Positions 23,544 through 32,776 of a stretch of 37,671 nucleotides of DNA are shown here, one piece after another. Position 1 is the stretch's first letter. Each line of letters begins with the position of its first letter. Under the pieces are notes generated by a model, which did not search any database, was not told where the DNA came from, and worked only from the letters and a program-made list of their open reading frames with translations. The stretch spans positions 1 to 37,671 of the forward strand of contig JAKVBD010000047.1 of assembly GCA_022446985.1 (NCBI GenBank). Reading direction: 5' to 3'. Both the position numbers and the translations under genes were made by a program. Origin of the DNA: Lentisphaerales bacterium. Its GTDB lineage: Bacteria; Verrucomicrobiota; Lentisphaeria; Lentisphaerales; Lentisphaeraceae.

Positions 23544-24824
23544 ATGACGACTAAAGCAGAATTAGCAAACCTTTTTAAGAGTAATGCAGATTCGGTAATT
23601 AATAACTTGATCATAAATAAATCACTTAAGGGTGTACATCGGAATGTAATAATTGATACTTTACTAGATTCTTTGGATGATCCAGTATGGCATGAGTACA
23701 TTTGGTTGATACTCTTACCTAGAAGATTGAGCTTGGTAACAGTTGATAATTTTTGTAATTTAGCTTGTAGAATGTGCGGTGGAAGTAAAGGAAAGATGAA
23801 ATGGATTAAACCAGAGAATCTTACTAAGCTCTTAGGTCACTGTCCGACAACTGAGGTGATTACCTTTGTCGCTGGTAATAGTGAACCTATGTTAAATCCC
23901 GATTTGCCTGAAAATTTTAGGATCCTCAATGAACATGGTATTCGTTCAACATTTGTGACTAATGGACATTATTTGAATCGTAAAAATATTGCAGCAATGA
24001 TTGAGCATCAACAGCCAGTGTCTCTAAATGTTTCTTTAGATGCAATTGATCAAAAGATCTATCAGGATATACGTGGAGCGGATAATACCAAAGTTATCAA
24101 AGGTCTTTTTGATTTAAACATTGCAAAGGAAAAAGCCGGAGTAGGTCTTCCGCAGATTTCTTTGTTGATGGTAGGGATGGAGGATAATATTTCAGAATTA
24201 CCAAAATTTGTAAAACTTGCTCATGATCTTTCAGCTCTCCGAGTTCATGTAGACCATATGCTGGGAAATTATTCTCCAGGGGATTTTACTATTAATCCGC
24301 GCTGGCGTGAGTATATGGTGGAAGCACTCGAACTGGCAGAAAAGTTGGATGTAACTTTGCAATTACCTTTAGACTCTATGCAGATTCTACAGCGTGAGGA
24401 TTTATTGCCCAAGCCAGAAAAAAAATCACCTCTTAAAGAAGCACTAGGTGAGGTAGAAGCCGAAGAGGAATATCACGATGGAGGCAGCTGTGGCATTAAG
24501 GCTGCAACTTTGGAGACAATGTCAAAAGTAGAAGAAATGAAAACAGGCCTTTGCCCTTGGCTACAAGATATACATGTTGATATTGATGGTGGTATTCAAC
24601 CTTGCTGTAACATGCCGGCTAATATGGGAAACCTTTACGACACGCCTCTTTGGCAAAATCAAAATTTTCTTCAAACTAGAACCCATCATGCCAAAGGTGA
24701 AATAGAAAGGCTTTGTATGAAGAATAGTAATTGTATTTATGTTCAGGAACTGAAGGTGAAAAAAGTACGTCCACGGTATTTTAGGAAAGAAACAATTTTG
24801 AGGAAGATTGATCAGAATACTTAA
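23544..24824 (+). CDS. Radical SAM protein with SPASM-like C-terminal cluster domain, 426 aa
   Basis: The frame opens at ATG 23538, but GGAG at 23533 sits seven bases before the second ATG at 23544, so the latter is chosen. C71-x3-C75-x2-C78 (CNLACRMC) binds the SAM [4Fe-4S] cluster, followed by a TIM-barrel with TEVITFVAGNSEPMLNPDLP (in place of GGEP), SLDAIDQKIYQDIRG and further strands. The C-terminal part (~330-415) has CPWLQDIHVDIDGGIQPCCNMPANMGNLY and a late LCMKNSNC, as in SPASM/twitch domains that hold an auxiliary cluster. SPASM proteins modify peptides or small molecules and sometimes mature sulfatases, but no such substrate is beside this gene. An N-terminal helical part (1-60) has no known motif. 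Upstream, 220 bases are gene-free. Confidence 0.88.
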   Translation: MTTKAELANLFKSNADSVINNLIINKSLKGVHRNVIIDTLLDSLDDPVWHEYIWLILLPRRLSLVTVDNFCNLACRMCGGSKGKMKWIKPENLTKLLGHCPTTEVITFVAGNSEPMLNPDLPENFRILNEHGIRSTFVTNGHYLNRKNIAAMIEHQQPVSLNVSLDAIDQKIYQDIRGADNTKVIKGLFDLNIAKEKAGVGLPQISLLMVGMEDNISELPKFVKLAHDLSALRVHVDHMLGNYSPGDFTINPRWREYMVEALELAEKLDVTLQLPLDSMQILQREDLLPKPEKKSPLKEALGEVEAEEEYHDGGSCGIKAATLETMSKVEEMKTGLCPWLQDIHVDIDGGIQPCCNMPANMGNLYDTPLWQNQNFLQTRTHHAKGEIERLCMKNSNCIYVQELKVKKVRPRYFRKETILRKIDQNT

Positions 24825-24828
24825 GTTG

Positions 24829-25461
24829 CTAGTTTAGGATGAAATAAACAGTACTAATTCTTGATGGCTTATTTTCTTGAGTAATGACGATATCGGTGCG
24901 ATAGCGCCCTTTTTTAATGTCTTTTTTAGGGGTTGCCGATATTTTATATTGCTGGTCGTCGACCTTTATGAGATTGATTTCTAAAGGTATCTCGTTTTTG
25001 CCTTCTTGTAGAGATGCTGAGGCATTGAAGTCTTTGTGAAAGTTTAAGGTCAGGTGTTTCTTCTGGCGATCAGTTCCTTTCCATGTCAGAAATTTTTGCG
25101 AATAAGTGTATGGCTTAGGAAATTCAACTTCTAGAACAAGAGTCATTGGTTTCTTCTGACCTTTAAGATAAACTAACAATCTATTTTGTTGAAGCCCAAG
25201 TCTTCTTTGAAAGTTAAAAGTAAGATCTACGAAACCCTTTTCTCCCGGTTTATATGTTTTCTTCACCACGTCGGGAACGATACAATTGCAAGAAGGAGTC
25301 AGCCTTTCGATGGTCACATCAGATTTAGATTTGTTTGTGAAAGAAAAATTCGCGGTATATGATATCTCATTAATTTTTGCCTGATACGATACTTTTTGCG
25401 TATCGAAATCCAATGCTATAGAGGGAATTGAGATTATGAAGATTATGAAGAAAAGTTTCAT
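24829..25461 (-). CDS. Exported DUF1573-family protein, 210 aa
   Basis: A signal peptide (residues 1-16, MKLFFIIFIISIPSIA) precedes an N-terminal DUF1573 domain, an immunoglobulin-like beta fold found widely in Bacteroidetes and PVC bacteria: ANFSFTNKSKSDVTIERLTPSCNCIVPDVVKKTYKPGEKGFVDLTFNFQRRLG. The family's conserved SCNC-xx-P (here residues ~60-65) is present. A second, less conserved beta domain follows. Function unknown in the family; the protein is probably periplasmic or surface. Its start lies 15 bases past the fcl stop on the same strand, so it is likely in the GDP-fucose operon. It converges four bases from the radical SAM gene. Confidence 0.8.
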   Translation of the reverse strand: MKLFFIIFIISIPSIALDFDTQKVSYQAKINEISYTANFSFTNKSKSDVTIERLTPSCNCIVPDVVKKTYKPGEKGFVDLTFNFQRRLGLQQNRLLVYLKGQKKPMTLVLEVEFPKPYTYSQKFLTWKGTDRQKKHLTLNFHKDFNASASLQEGKNEIPLEINLIKVDDQQYKISATPKKDIKKGRYRTDIVITQENKPSRISTVYFILN

Positions 25462-25476
25462 ATATACTTCAAGGGT

Positions 25477-26442
25477 TTAGTTTCGGAGATTGTTCTCATG
25501 CTTTAGAAACCATGCGTAAGTTTGCTTTAGGCCTTCTTGCAGTTCAATGTTAGCAGACCAACCAAGTTGTTCAGCTTTTGAAATATTTAGAAGTTTCCTT
25601 GGAGCTCCATCAGGTTTCGTTGTATCGAAAATAATCTTGCCTTCAAAGCCCACAGTATTCTTTATTATTTCTGCCAGATCACGAATAGAATAATCTATAC
25701 CACTACCAATATTAATGTGTGAGAGCATATCTTCAGTAAAACGTTTATAATCTGTCTGTTTTAGATTCATGACATGTATTGAAGCCTTTGCCATATCGTC
25801 AACATGAAGGAACTCTCTTTTGGGTGAACCACTTCCCCATATAGAAACTTCCGGCTTCCCAGATATTTTTGCTTCGTGAAAACGGCGTAATAGTGCAGGG
25901 ATTACGTGTGAATTATTTTTGTGAAAATTATCATTTTGTCCGTACAAATTAGTCGGCATAACACTTCTATAATCACAGCCATACTGTCTGTTGTATGATT
26001 CACAAAGTTTAATGCCCGCAATCTTGGCAATTGCATAAGGTTCATTGGTTTGCTCAAGACGACCATTGAGTAATGCATCTTCAGACATAGGTTGCTGTGT
26101 ATGTTTGGGGTAAATGCATGAAGAGCCTAGAAATAATAATTTTGGCACTCCACTTTTGTATGCGGCATGAATGACATTGGCTTCTATCATCAAATTATTA
26201 TAAATAAACTCAGCTGGCAAATCTCGGTTAGCAAGTATTCCCCCAACTTTTGCCGCAGCCAAATATACTTGATCAATTTTATTCTTCTGAAAAAAATCTT
26301 CAACCTCACTTTGGCGTGTGAGATCTAATTGTGATCGTTCTTGTGTTATAAGAGAGTTTTGACTTTTACTAAGCTCTTTAAACAAGGCAGAACCGACCAT
26401 ACCATTATGACCAGCGATAAAAATTTGAGGCTTATTGCTCAT
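25477..26442 (-). CDS. fcl: GDP-L-fucose synthase, 321 aa
   Basis: Converts GDP-4-keto-6-deoxy-mannose to GDP-L-fucose (EC 1.1.1.271) by epimerising C3/C5 and reducing C4 with NADPH. Short-chain dehydrogenase fold with NAD(P) loop [10 protein letters not shown] at residue 11. With the start at 26442 (rather than 26460) Ser107, Cys109, Tyr136 and Lys140 fall at the same numbers as in the E. coli enzyme, which supports this start and the assignment. Other marks: [36 protein letters not shown] and [17 protein letters not shown]. It overlaps the end of gmd by 11 bases. Its substrate is made by GMD, which is interrupted here. Confidence 0.95.
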   Translation of the reverse strand: MSNKPQIFIAGHNGMVGSALFKELSKSQNSLITQERSQLDLTRQSEVEDFFQKNKIDQVYLAAAKVGGILANRDLPAEFIYNNLMIEANVIHAAYKSGVPKLLFLGSSCIYPKHTQQPMSEDALLNGRLEQTNEPYAIAKIAGIKLCESYNRQYGCDYRSVMPTNLYGQNDNFHKNNSHVIPALLRRFHEAKISGKPEVSIWGSGSPKREFLHVDDMAKASIHVMNLKQTDYKRFTEDMLSHINIGSGIDYSIRDLAEIIKNTVGFEGKIIFDTTKPDGAPRKLLNISKAEQLGWSANIELQEGLKQTYAWFLKHENNLRN

Positions 26443-27559
26443 GGCAAATCTCTGTTTCATAGCCGTACTTTTTCAGCAATGCATGCTTTTTCGCTTCTTC
26501 TAGGTCATTTTGAACCATCTCGATAACCATTTCTTCAAAAGTAATCTTTGGTGACCAACCTAAAGTTTTCTTTGCTTTAGTAGGATCTCCCAAGAGAGTC
26601 TCTACTTCTGTAGGTCTAAAGTATTGTGGATCTACTTTAACTATTATGTCTCCAATCTTCAGGGCAGAAGCATTTTTACCTGTAATGGCTTTAACAGTTG
26701 CTTTTTCCTCGACACCCTGGCCTTGCCAATCAAGACTAACCCCAAGTTCATTAGCCGCTACATTAACAAAATCTCTGACAGAGTATTGTTTGCCTGTTGC
26801 TATAACAAAATCTTGTGGTGTGTCTTGTTGAAGCATGAGCCACTGCATTTCGACATAATCTTTTGCATGTCCCCAATCCCTTTTAGCATTCATGTTTCCC
26901 AAATAGAGTGTTTTTTCAAGGCCTTGGCAAATATTAGCCAAGGCTCTTGTTATCTTTCGAGTTACGAAAGTTTCTCCACGTCGCGGAGATTCGTGATTAA
27001 ATAATATGCCATTACATGCATAGAGGCCATAAGCTTCTCTATAATTAATACACATCCAGTAAGAGTAAAGTTTAGCAACAGCGTAAGGGGATCTCGGGTA
27101 AAAGGGTGTCGTTTCTTTTTGAGGGATTTCTTGAACCATTCCATAAAGCTAAGATGTCGAAGCCTGATAAAACCTAGTCTTTTTCTCAAGACCGGAAAAT
27201 CGAATGGCTTCAAGTAGCCGTAGAGTACCTAGAGCATCAACATTAGCAGTATACTCAGGAGCTTCAAATGAAACAGCAACATGGGATTGAGCCCCAAGAT
27301 TATATACCTCATCTGGCTCAATACTTTGAATTAGCCTAATTAGGTTAGGGCTATCAGTTAAATCACCATAATGAAGATAAAAGTTTTTATCATCATGGTG
27401 TGGATCTTGGTATATATGATCTATTCTCCCAGTATTAAATGAGGACGCCCTACGTTTAATTCCATGTACTTCATACCCTTTCTTGAGAAGAAATTCTGCA
27501 AGGTAAGATCCATCCTGACCTGTGATTCCAGTGATTAACGCTTTTTTCTTATGCGTCAT
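26432..27559 (-). pseudogene. gmd: GDP-mannose 4,6-dehydratase, full length but with an in-frame TAG at the catalytic Glu codon
   Basis: Makes GDP-4-keto-6-deoxy-mannose from GDP-mannose (EC 4.2.1.47). The frame spans 375 codons, the normal length, and all blocks are intact: [87 protein letters not shown]. At codon 137 (27149-27151) the STSELYG motif reads STS-TAG-LYG. Relative to the E. coli triad Thr132/Glu134/Tyr156, the residues here are T135/(stop)137/Y159, a constant offset of 3, so the stop replaces exactly the catalytic glutamate. GAG to TAG needs one change. GGA is seven bases upstream of the ATG. Co-transcribed with fcl. Confidence 0.92.
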
Positions 27560-27868
27560 TATCTATTCCTATTACTGCTACTTTGTTTTAACATCATATA
27601 GAAATTTAGTTTTGATAACAACTGAAATACTCTGAAGACCAATTTGGGGTTAACTACAATACTATTGTTAGCTATTTAGCTTAACTGTTAGTGTTTACTT
27701 ATGGTGAGCTTATGGGAATTTAGTTAGTTTTGGAAATTCTTGCATTTTTCCTTTTATTTGTTTTATGAAGTAAAATTTGATTTTGTGTTATAAAGAACAC
27801 TAAATTATTAAATCAAAATGTTTTAAGGTCGATATTAAAAGTATATCAGCAAGGCTGGAGAGGAATAT
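27560..27868. other. Divergent AT-rich intergenic region, no gene seen
   Basis: 309 bases between gmd (leftward) and the protease gene (rightward). It is strongly AT-rich with stops in all frames. A weak promoter-like pair TTGATT and TAAATT with about 18 bases between (starting near 27777) could serve the protease. An imperfect inverted repeat (GTTAGCT/AGCTTAAC) lies around 27667-27685. Nothing else is recognised. Confidence 0.5.
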
Positions 27869-30256
27869 ATGAGTAGAAAGACGGTGACGTTTTTGTCAGT
27901 TATTGGACTGATAATCGGTCTGGTTATTATAAATAATACTACAGAGCAGACTTTAAGTGAAATAACTACTGATAAAATCACAGAAAAGCATGAAGCTAAA
28001 GAAGCAAATAATCCTTTTCAGACAAATAATAACCTTTACTCAGAGCCTGTAGAGCAGTCCCTTATTAAGGGCAAATCTGGAATATTTCAAGATAGGCTTG
28101 AAGGCTTGCCATATGTTACAGCTTATAGAGAAGTTGACATTACTGTAAGTTCTTTTGATAAGCTTAGGATTGGTGATACCATTAAAATTAATTACTTCGA
28201 AGGTGCGGAAGTTTCAGGTACTGTAAAAAGTGTAAAGAAAGATATAAATGGAACATTGGGATTAGTTCTTGATGTTGATGGTTATGATGGAGCTTATACC
28301 TTTATTTCAATTTCAGATGGGAAAATCTTAGCAAATACTCATTTACCGTTTGATGAAAATTATGGCATAAGGTTCTTAGCGGATAAGGGACAGCATTATT
28401 CTATTGAATATTCGATGAATAATACTGAAAATAAGGTCTGTGGTGAAGAAATAAATCATGGTATAGAAGTAAACGATGACCCCGAGTTTCAAAGTTCAGG
28501 GGCAACAACAGTAATAGATTTCATGGTGCTGTATACTCCGAGTGCAAAAAGTTGGGCTGACTCTAATGAAGGAGGTATAAATAATACAATAAACCAAGCC
28601 TATACGAGAGCAACACAAGCACATTCAGTCTCTCAAACTGGTGTAACGTTGAATATGGTTTACTCAGGTCAAGTTTCGTACACTGAAAGTGGAAGTTCAA
28701 GTACAGATTTAACTAGATTGAGAGGTACAAGCGATGGCTACATGGATTCAATACATTCTTTAAGAACCTCTAAAGGTGCAGATCTTGTAAGTTTTTTTAC
28801 TAATGTGGATGACACAGGTGGCTTAGGTTATTTATTTACTGGTTCATCTACCTTAGGTTTCAATATTACTCGTGTTAAACAAGCGAGCTGGACGTATACT
28901 ATGGTTCATGAATTTGGCCATAATATGGGATGCGGCCACCATTCTGATCAATCAACTCAGCCTGGGCCAGGTTCTTACTCTTTTGCTTCTGGTTGGAGAT
29001 GGCCCAGTTACAGGTCAGTGATGGCTTATGCAAAAAATGGAGATTCAAGAACAGCACACTTTTCAAATCCTGATGTTAATCATACTGGTTATGCAACAGG
29101 AAACTCAACACACGATAATGTTAGATGTATTGAAACTAGTCGTGCTGCTATTGCTAATTTTGTAGCGACAGCTAATCCGTTTAAACTGTCTGCCAATTCA
29201 ACTCAGTCTAAAGTATTTTTAAGTTGGAATACACCAACATTGTTTGGAGCTGCAAATGATACGATTTATATAACTAGAAGAACAGATGCTTTCCCAACCG
29301 TATACTCGGCGGGAGAGCAAGTATATACAGGGGTTGGGCAAAATAGCGAAAAGAAATATGAGGACAGTGGACTCAATGCAGGGAGTACATATTACTATAG
29401 AATTTGGTTTGATGATGGTGCAGGTAATCCTGTAAGTGCCAATAATTCAGGTGAAGATACTGTCGAAGGTATTCCTGATAATGGAAAGGTTAATTTAATA
29501 TTTCACCATACAGATGGTAGAATGCTGAATTGGTTAATTGATGAAGATGGTTTAATTAAATTAAGAAGTGATATAAAGAGCTCAGGTATCAATACAGCTT
29601 GGGATATTAAGGCGTCGGGGAATATCAATGGTGACGGAGTGGCAGATTTAGTTTTTCGTCATTCTGATGGCCGTATCTTATACTGGATGGTTAATGAAGA
29701 TGGAACTAAAGGTCAAAGTGGATTCATTCGGAATACACCGATGTCTACAGCCTGGAAGATCAAAGCATCCGGAGATATAGATGGAGATGGAAGTATCGAC
29801 CTAATTTTCCGTCATACGGACGGTCGTATACTTTTTTGGCTGATAAACTCCGATGGAACTAAAGGCCGCAGTGGTTATATCCGTAATACACCGATGTCTA
29901 CAGCTTGGAAGATCAAGGCTTTGGGAGATATTAATGGTGATTCCCGACTGGACTTAATATTCCGTCATACAGATGGACGTTTATTGCGCTGGGAATTGGA
30001 TAATTCTGGAGTTAAAGCTTCAAGTAATTACGTAAGCAGTGGAGCTTTGAATACTAACTGGAAGATAATAGGCTTTAAGGATATCGATACTGATTCGACT
30101 GATGATTTAATATTCCGCCATACAGATGGTCGTATACTATTTTGGAAATTAAGCTTACTGGGAGTAAAGGGTTCAAGTGGCTATATAAAGAAAACAGCAA
30201 TGACAAATTCATGGAGATTAAGACATTTAGGTTTAAGTTCTTTTACAGCTCCATGA
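27869..30256 (+). CDS. Exported metzincin-type metalloprotease with FN3 domain and five 51-aa repeats, 795 aa
   Basis: A GGAGAGG ribosome site precedes the ATG. Residues 7-22 form a hydrophobic signal or anchor. The N-terminal ~200 residues look like a propeptide. The catalytic domain (~215-440) holds the zinc motif H347-E348-F-G-H351-N-M-G-C-G-H357 and a Met-turn SVMAY, the reprolysin/metzincin pattern; the Cys at 355 inside the motif is unusual. A fibronectin-III-like domain (~435-535) follows, then from residue ~540 five repeats of exactly 51 residues each centred on (L/I)IFRHTDGRIL-W and D-x-(D/N)-GD, similar to FG-GAP/VCBS repeats that bind calcium. Such proteins are secreted and degrade host or algal matrix proteins, or process surface proteins. 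It lies beside glycan genes but on the other strand. Confidence 0.9.
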   Translation: MSRKTVTFLSVIGLIIGLVIINNTTEQTLSEITTDKITEKHEAKEANNPFQTNNNLYSEPVEQSLIKGKSGIFQDRLEGLPYVTAYREVDITVSSFDKLRIGDTIKINYFEGAEVSGTVKSVKKDINGTLGLVLDVDGYDGAYTFISISDGKILANTHLPFDENYGIRFLADKGQHYSIEYSMNNTENKVCGEEINHGIEVNDDPEFQSSGATTVIDFMVLYTPSAKSWADSNEGGINNTINQAYTRATQAHSVSQTGVTLNMVYSGQVSYTESGSSSTDLTRLRGTSDGYMDSIHSLRTSKGADLVSFFTNVDDTGGLGYLFTGSSTLGFNITRVKQASWTYTMVHEFGHNMGCGHHSDQSTQPGPGSYSFASGWRWPSYRSVMAYAKNGDSRTAHFSNPDVNHTGYATGNSTHDNVRCIETSRAAIANFVATANPFKLSANSTQSKVFLSWNTPTLFGAANDTIYITRRTDAFPTVYSAGEQVYTGVGQNSEKKYEDSGLNAGSTYYYRIWFDDGAGNPVSANNSGEDTVEGIPDNGKVNLIFHHTDGRMLNWLIDEDGLIKLRSDIKSSGINTAWDIKASGNINGDGVADLVFRHSDGRILYWMVNEDGTKGQSGFIRNTPMSTAWKIKASGDIDGDGSIDLIFRHTDGRILFWLINSDGTKGRSGYIRNTPMSTAWKIKALGDINGDSRLDLIFRHTDGRLLRWELDNSGVKASSNYVSSGALNTNWKIIGFKDIDTDSTDDLIFRHTDGRILFWKLSLLGVKGSSGYIKKTAMTNSWRLRHLGLSSFTAP
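29501..30253 (+). repeat. Five tandem 153-bp (51-codon) repeats inside the protease gene
   Basis: Units start at the Phe codon at 29501, 29654, 29807, 29960 and 30113, a constant 153-base step; the last unit is a few codons short at the stop. Units 2 and 3 share long stretches of DNA (for example AATACACCGATGTCTACAGC at the end of each), so that copy is recent. Each unit encodes FRHTDGRILFW, a short turn, and the acidic loop GDINGDG. Confidence 0.95.
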
Positions 30257-30260
30257 TATA

Positions 30261-31061
30261 TTAGATATAGTTGTATCTGGATAAAACCCCGTTAAAAATT
30301 TCATTGAGCTTTTGGATTGTTTTAGAGCTCAGTTTGCTCTTATGATCTCCAGGAGTAACTTTTCTGACATGCTTTCTGTGGTTTTCCTGTGCTGGTACAA
30401 TATCGACTTTTTCTAAAATTTTATTTATTTCATCGTTTTCAACATTGAGTCCTAGATAATTTGAGATCTCGATTATCCAGTTTTTTTTATTGAAAATAAT
30501 ATCTTCATATCTAAAGATTTTAGTATTGCCAGTTGGTAATTTTTCAGAGAAAGTATGATAACTTTTCAAAAAAACGGAAGACTTTTCTAAAACATACTCA
30601 TCTATACTCTGATTTATGATTTTAGACCTTGCTTTGAGCATGCTTTCTCTTTTTGTACCTGAATTTGGTAAAGGGTGGCTGAAAGCTTCGGAAAAGTATG
30701 AAGAAACAAGCATGTCTCTTGGATCTCTTACCTGAAGTATGTTCTTAACATTTTGAAACTTAAATGAAGAGGGGTAATTAGGGAAATTTCTAAAGCCTAA
30801 GTACGCATAGCCTTTTTCTTTGAGAATGACATCCCATTGTTTGTTGATATTGCTAACCGACTCTCCGTGCTTAAATATAAGTTTAGGAATATTGATTACC
30901 GGGATCTTGTTTATATCACATATGTCCTCAAGAACCTTACGCAGTAGAACGCTTCCGGATTTATGGGGTGCAAAGGCAAAGAAGCTCGGACTTTGAGAAG
31001 GCTCCGGAAGTAAAACTTCAATGTACTTTTCTTTTAAGGGTAGCTGATAAATACTACTCAT
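30261..31061 (-). CDS. PAPS-dependent sulfotransferase (PF00685 type), 266 aa
   Basis: Transfers sulfate from PAPS to a hydroxyl or amine. The 5'-phosphosulfate loop is APHKSGSVLL (31-40), and the 3'-phosphate strand is VRDPRDMLVSSYF (R112, S120). The tail has the family block with a Gly and a Lys/Arg, VTPGDHKSKLSSKTIQKLNEIF, near residue 236. Cytoplasmic, no signal peptide. It is the last gene of the leftward surface-glycan operon, 12 bases after the preceding sulfotransferase gene, and is followed by the converging protease gene. The acceptor is unknown, perhaps a glycan or polyol carrying the CDP-linked group made by the neighbouring genes (inference). Confidence 0.85.
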   Translation of the reverse strand: MSSIYQLPLKEKYIEVLLPEPSQSPSFFAFAPHKSGSVLLRKVLEDICDINKIPVINIPKLIFKHGESVSNINKQWDVILKEKGYAYLGFRNFPNYPSSFKFQNVKNILQVRDPRDMLVSSYFSEAFSHPLPNSGTKRESMLKARSKIINQSIDEYVLEKSSVFLKSYHTFSEKLPTGNTKIFRYEDIIFNKKNWIIEISNYLGLNVENDEINKILEKVDIVPAQENHRKHVRKVTPGDHKSKLSSKTIQKLNEIFNGVLSRYNYI

Positions 31062-31073
31062 AAATATTTTACT

Positions 31074-31757
31074 TTAGAAAGTAGTTTGTAATGATTGTTC
31101 ATAAAGAGAGTGATCTACATAGTGTTTTTTGTAGAGTTTTGCCAAAGTATTATGCGGGATGTCCTCCATTTTGGCAATAGGGTTATCTAGAGAAAATTTT
31201 GTAATTGAGTTCTTTATATCTACAGGTCCAGGATCAAAACCCAGATGCGTTTTAAAATATAACTGAAAGTTTTCAATTGATGAATCAATCGAACTTATTT
31301 TCATTAAATCATTAACTTCACCAATGTTTTCGGCTAATTCACATGATAAATAGTTAAATTGAAAGTTTTCCTCTTGTGAATATATAAAGTCAACCAGACC
31401 TGTATTTTGCATTTCGAGATGTTTACGATGGTTTTTATTAAACTTAATAAAATTATATAGGCTGGTTAGCCTCCTAACAGGATCTCTAACACAAGTGATT
31501 ATTTTTATATCACCGTTGCAGAGCATTTTTTTTGCTTCATGATTACGAATGAAGTATTTAAGTGGTAAATGCCCCATTATTGCTTTTGAGAGCTTTAAAG
31601 TTTCATAATCCAAATTTTGAAAAGAGCCTGCATCCAGATCAGCTCCAAAACGTGTGTTCCAGACTTTAATAATTTTGTTCGACTGAAATTTCCTGAAAAA
31701 TATCTCTCTTAATGTAGAGCCTCCAGCTTTTGGAATATGTGGGAAATATAAAATCAT
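31074..31757 (-). CDS. Sulfotransferase family 2 (PF03567-like), 227 aa
   Basis: Belongs to the carbohydrate-sulfotransferase group. The PAPS 5' loop is HIPKAGGSTL (7-16), a second motif is MGHLPL (61-66), and the 3' motif is CVRDPVRRLTSLYNF (R91, S99). Cytoplasmic and soluble, with no signal peptide. It overlaps the end of the dehydrogenase gene by four bases. Three sulfotransferases in one operon suggest several sulfation positions, or one glycan with several distinct acceptors. Substrate not known. Confidence 0.85.
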   Translation of the reverse strand: MILYFPHIPKAGGSTLREIFFRKFQSNKIIKVWNTRFGADLDAGSFQNLDYETLKLSKAIMGHLPLKYFIRNHEAKKMLCNGDIKIITCVRDPVRRLTSLYNFIKFNKNHRKHLEMQNTGLVDFIYSQEENFQFNYLSCELAENIGEVNDLMKISSIDSSIENFQLYFKTHLGFDPGPVDIKNSITKFSLDNPIAKMEDIPHNTLAKLYKKHYVDHSLYEQSLQTTF

Positions 31758-32776
31758 TTGTTTGAATTTTTGATGTACTTGTGGAGCTTATCAATAAGCT
31801 CTTGATTGGAAAATTTGTTTAAAATTGTATATCTATTTCCTCGTATTTTTTTAGCGAGGTCTATAATTTGGATAAATCTGGAAGTATCTAATAAAAGGTT
31901 AATGACAGCGTCTGAGAATTGGGGATTTTTATAGTGTTTCCCATGTAAATATAGACAGAAGTCAGTTAGACTTCCAACTACATATCCATGGCTTAAATCA
32001 GTTAATTTTAATTCTGAAATTGCATGAGCCAAGAGGTGCTCAGCGCCAGAACAGGGGCGAGAGCTTTTGGCAATATTCATAGCTAAGCCAGATGTTATTA
32101 TTGCATAAATAAAATCTTCAATAAATTTTTGATTCTTAAAATCATCAGAGTATTTATTAATTAGTGAAATTGAAATTTCAGATAAAAAACGCGCAAAATT
32201 ATTGGGCTTTTCATGGCCTGCTTCAATAGCTAAATCCCAGTCTAATAGTGCAGATTGGTTTGATATTATATCTCCAATCCCACTAAGAGTCTGATAGTGA
32301 GTCATCTTATTCAAAATAGAGTAATCGAGCAAAATACCATTTGGTATAGAGGCTCCAAAAGATTTCTGGTTTTTTCCATCATTTACAATAGAGATCGGTG
32401 ATGCTAGAGAATCTGTGGTAACCAGAGTTGGTATTGCTATATAAGAGATCTTAGTTTTAGTGGATAGAAGTTTAGCGCTGTCGAGCACCTTTCCCCCACC
32501 AATACCTAGTATTAGGTTTATTTTAAGACTTGAAACTATGAGACGAAGTTTTTCAATTTCATCAAGTGTGTTTTGACAGTTGTTATGAACATGAAAATTG
32601 ATATTTCTGTTATTTTTAACCAACCTTTTGGCGATATGATAAGAATGCTCCTTCCCAGTAATAATTAGAATTTTATTGAAGCATAAGTTATATTGAGTAA
32701 AGATCTCACTCAAGTCAACTTTTGAAAGATTGACTTTTTCAATTAAAATTGGAAGTGTAATGTTTTGATGGAACAA
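31754..32776 (-). CDS. Glycerol-1-phosphate dehydrogenase-like enzyme (iron/zinc alcohol dehydrogenase fold), 340 aa
   Basis: Rossmann plus helical domain of the DHQS/Fe-ADH/G1PDH superfamily. The NAD loop is GIGGGKVLDSAK (91-102), with AIPTLVTTDSLASPISIV (114-131) as in EgsA/AraM-type G1P dehydrogenases. The three metal ligands of the family are visible: Asp169 (GIGDIISN), His247 (SGAEHLLAHA) and His263 (DLSHGYVVG). G1P dehydrogenases reduce dihydroxyacetone phosphate to sn-glycerol-1-phosphate, the archaeal-lipid stereoisomer, and are rare in bacteria. Fe-ADH enzymes of related sequence also occur in phosphonate glycan clusters. The next upstream gene is a cytidylyltransferase separated by zero bases, so its product is a good candidate for that enzyme's substrate. 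No signal peptide. Confidence 0.78.
   Translation of the reverse strand: MFHQNITLPILIEKVNLSKVDLSEIFTQYNLCFNKILIITGKEHSYHIAKRLVKNNRNINFHVHNNCQNTLDEIEKLRLIVSSLKINLILGIGGGKVLDSAKLLSTKTKISYIAIPTLVTTDSLASPISIVNDGKNQKSFGASIPNGILLDYSILNKMTHYQTLSGIGDIISNQSALLDWDLAIEAGHEKPNNFARFLSEISISLINKYSDDFKNQKFIEDFIYAIITSGLAMNIAKSSRPCSGAEHLLAHAISELKLTDLSHGYVVGSLTDFCLYLHGKHYKNPQFSDAVINLLLDTSRFIQIIDLAKKIRGNRYTILNKFSNQELIDKLHKYIKNSNK

Noticed and set aside
27149..27151. TAG as a generally recoded sense codon in this genome
   Set aside because: TAG ends several intact genes here (for example at 234, 652, 12661, 13281), so genome-wide reassignment is not supported; only local read-through remains possible.
26962..27213. 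83-residue minus-strand ORF across the gmd amber codon
   Set aside because: It is in another frame than gmd and shows no family pattern, so it does not bypass the stop; the gmd frame itself resumes directly after TAG.
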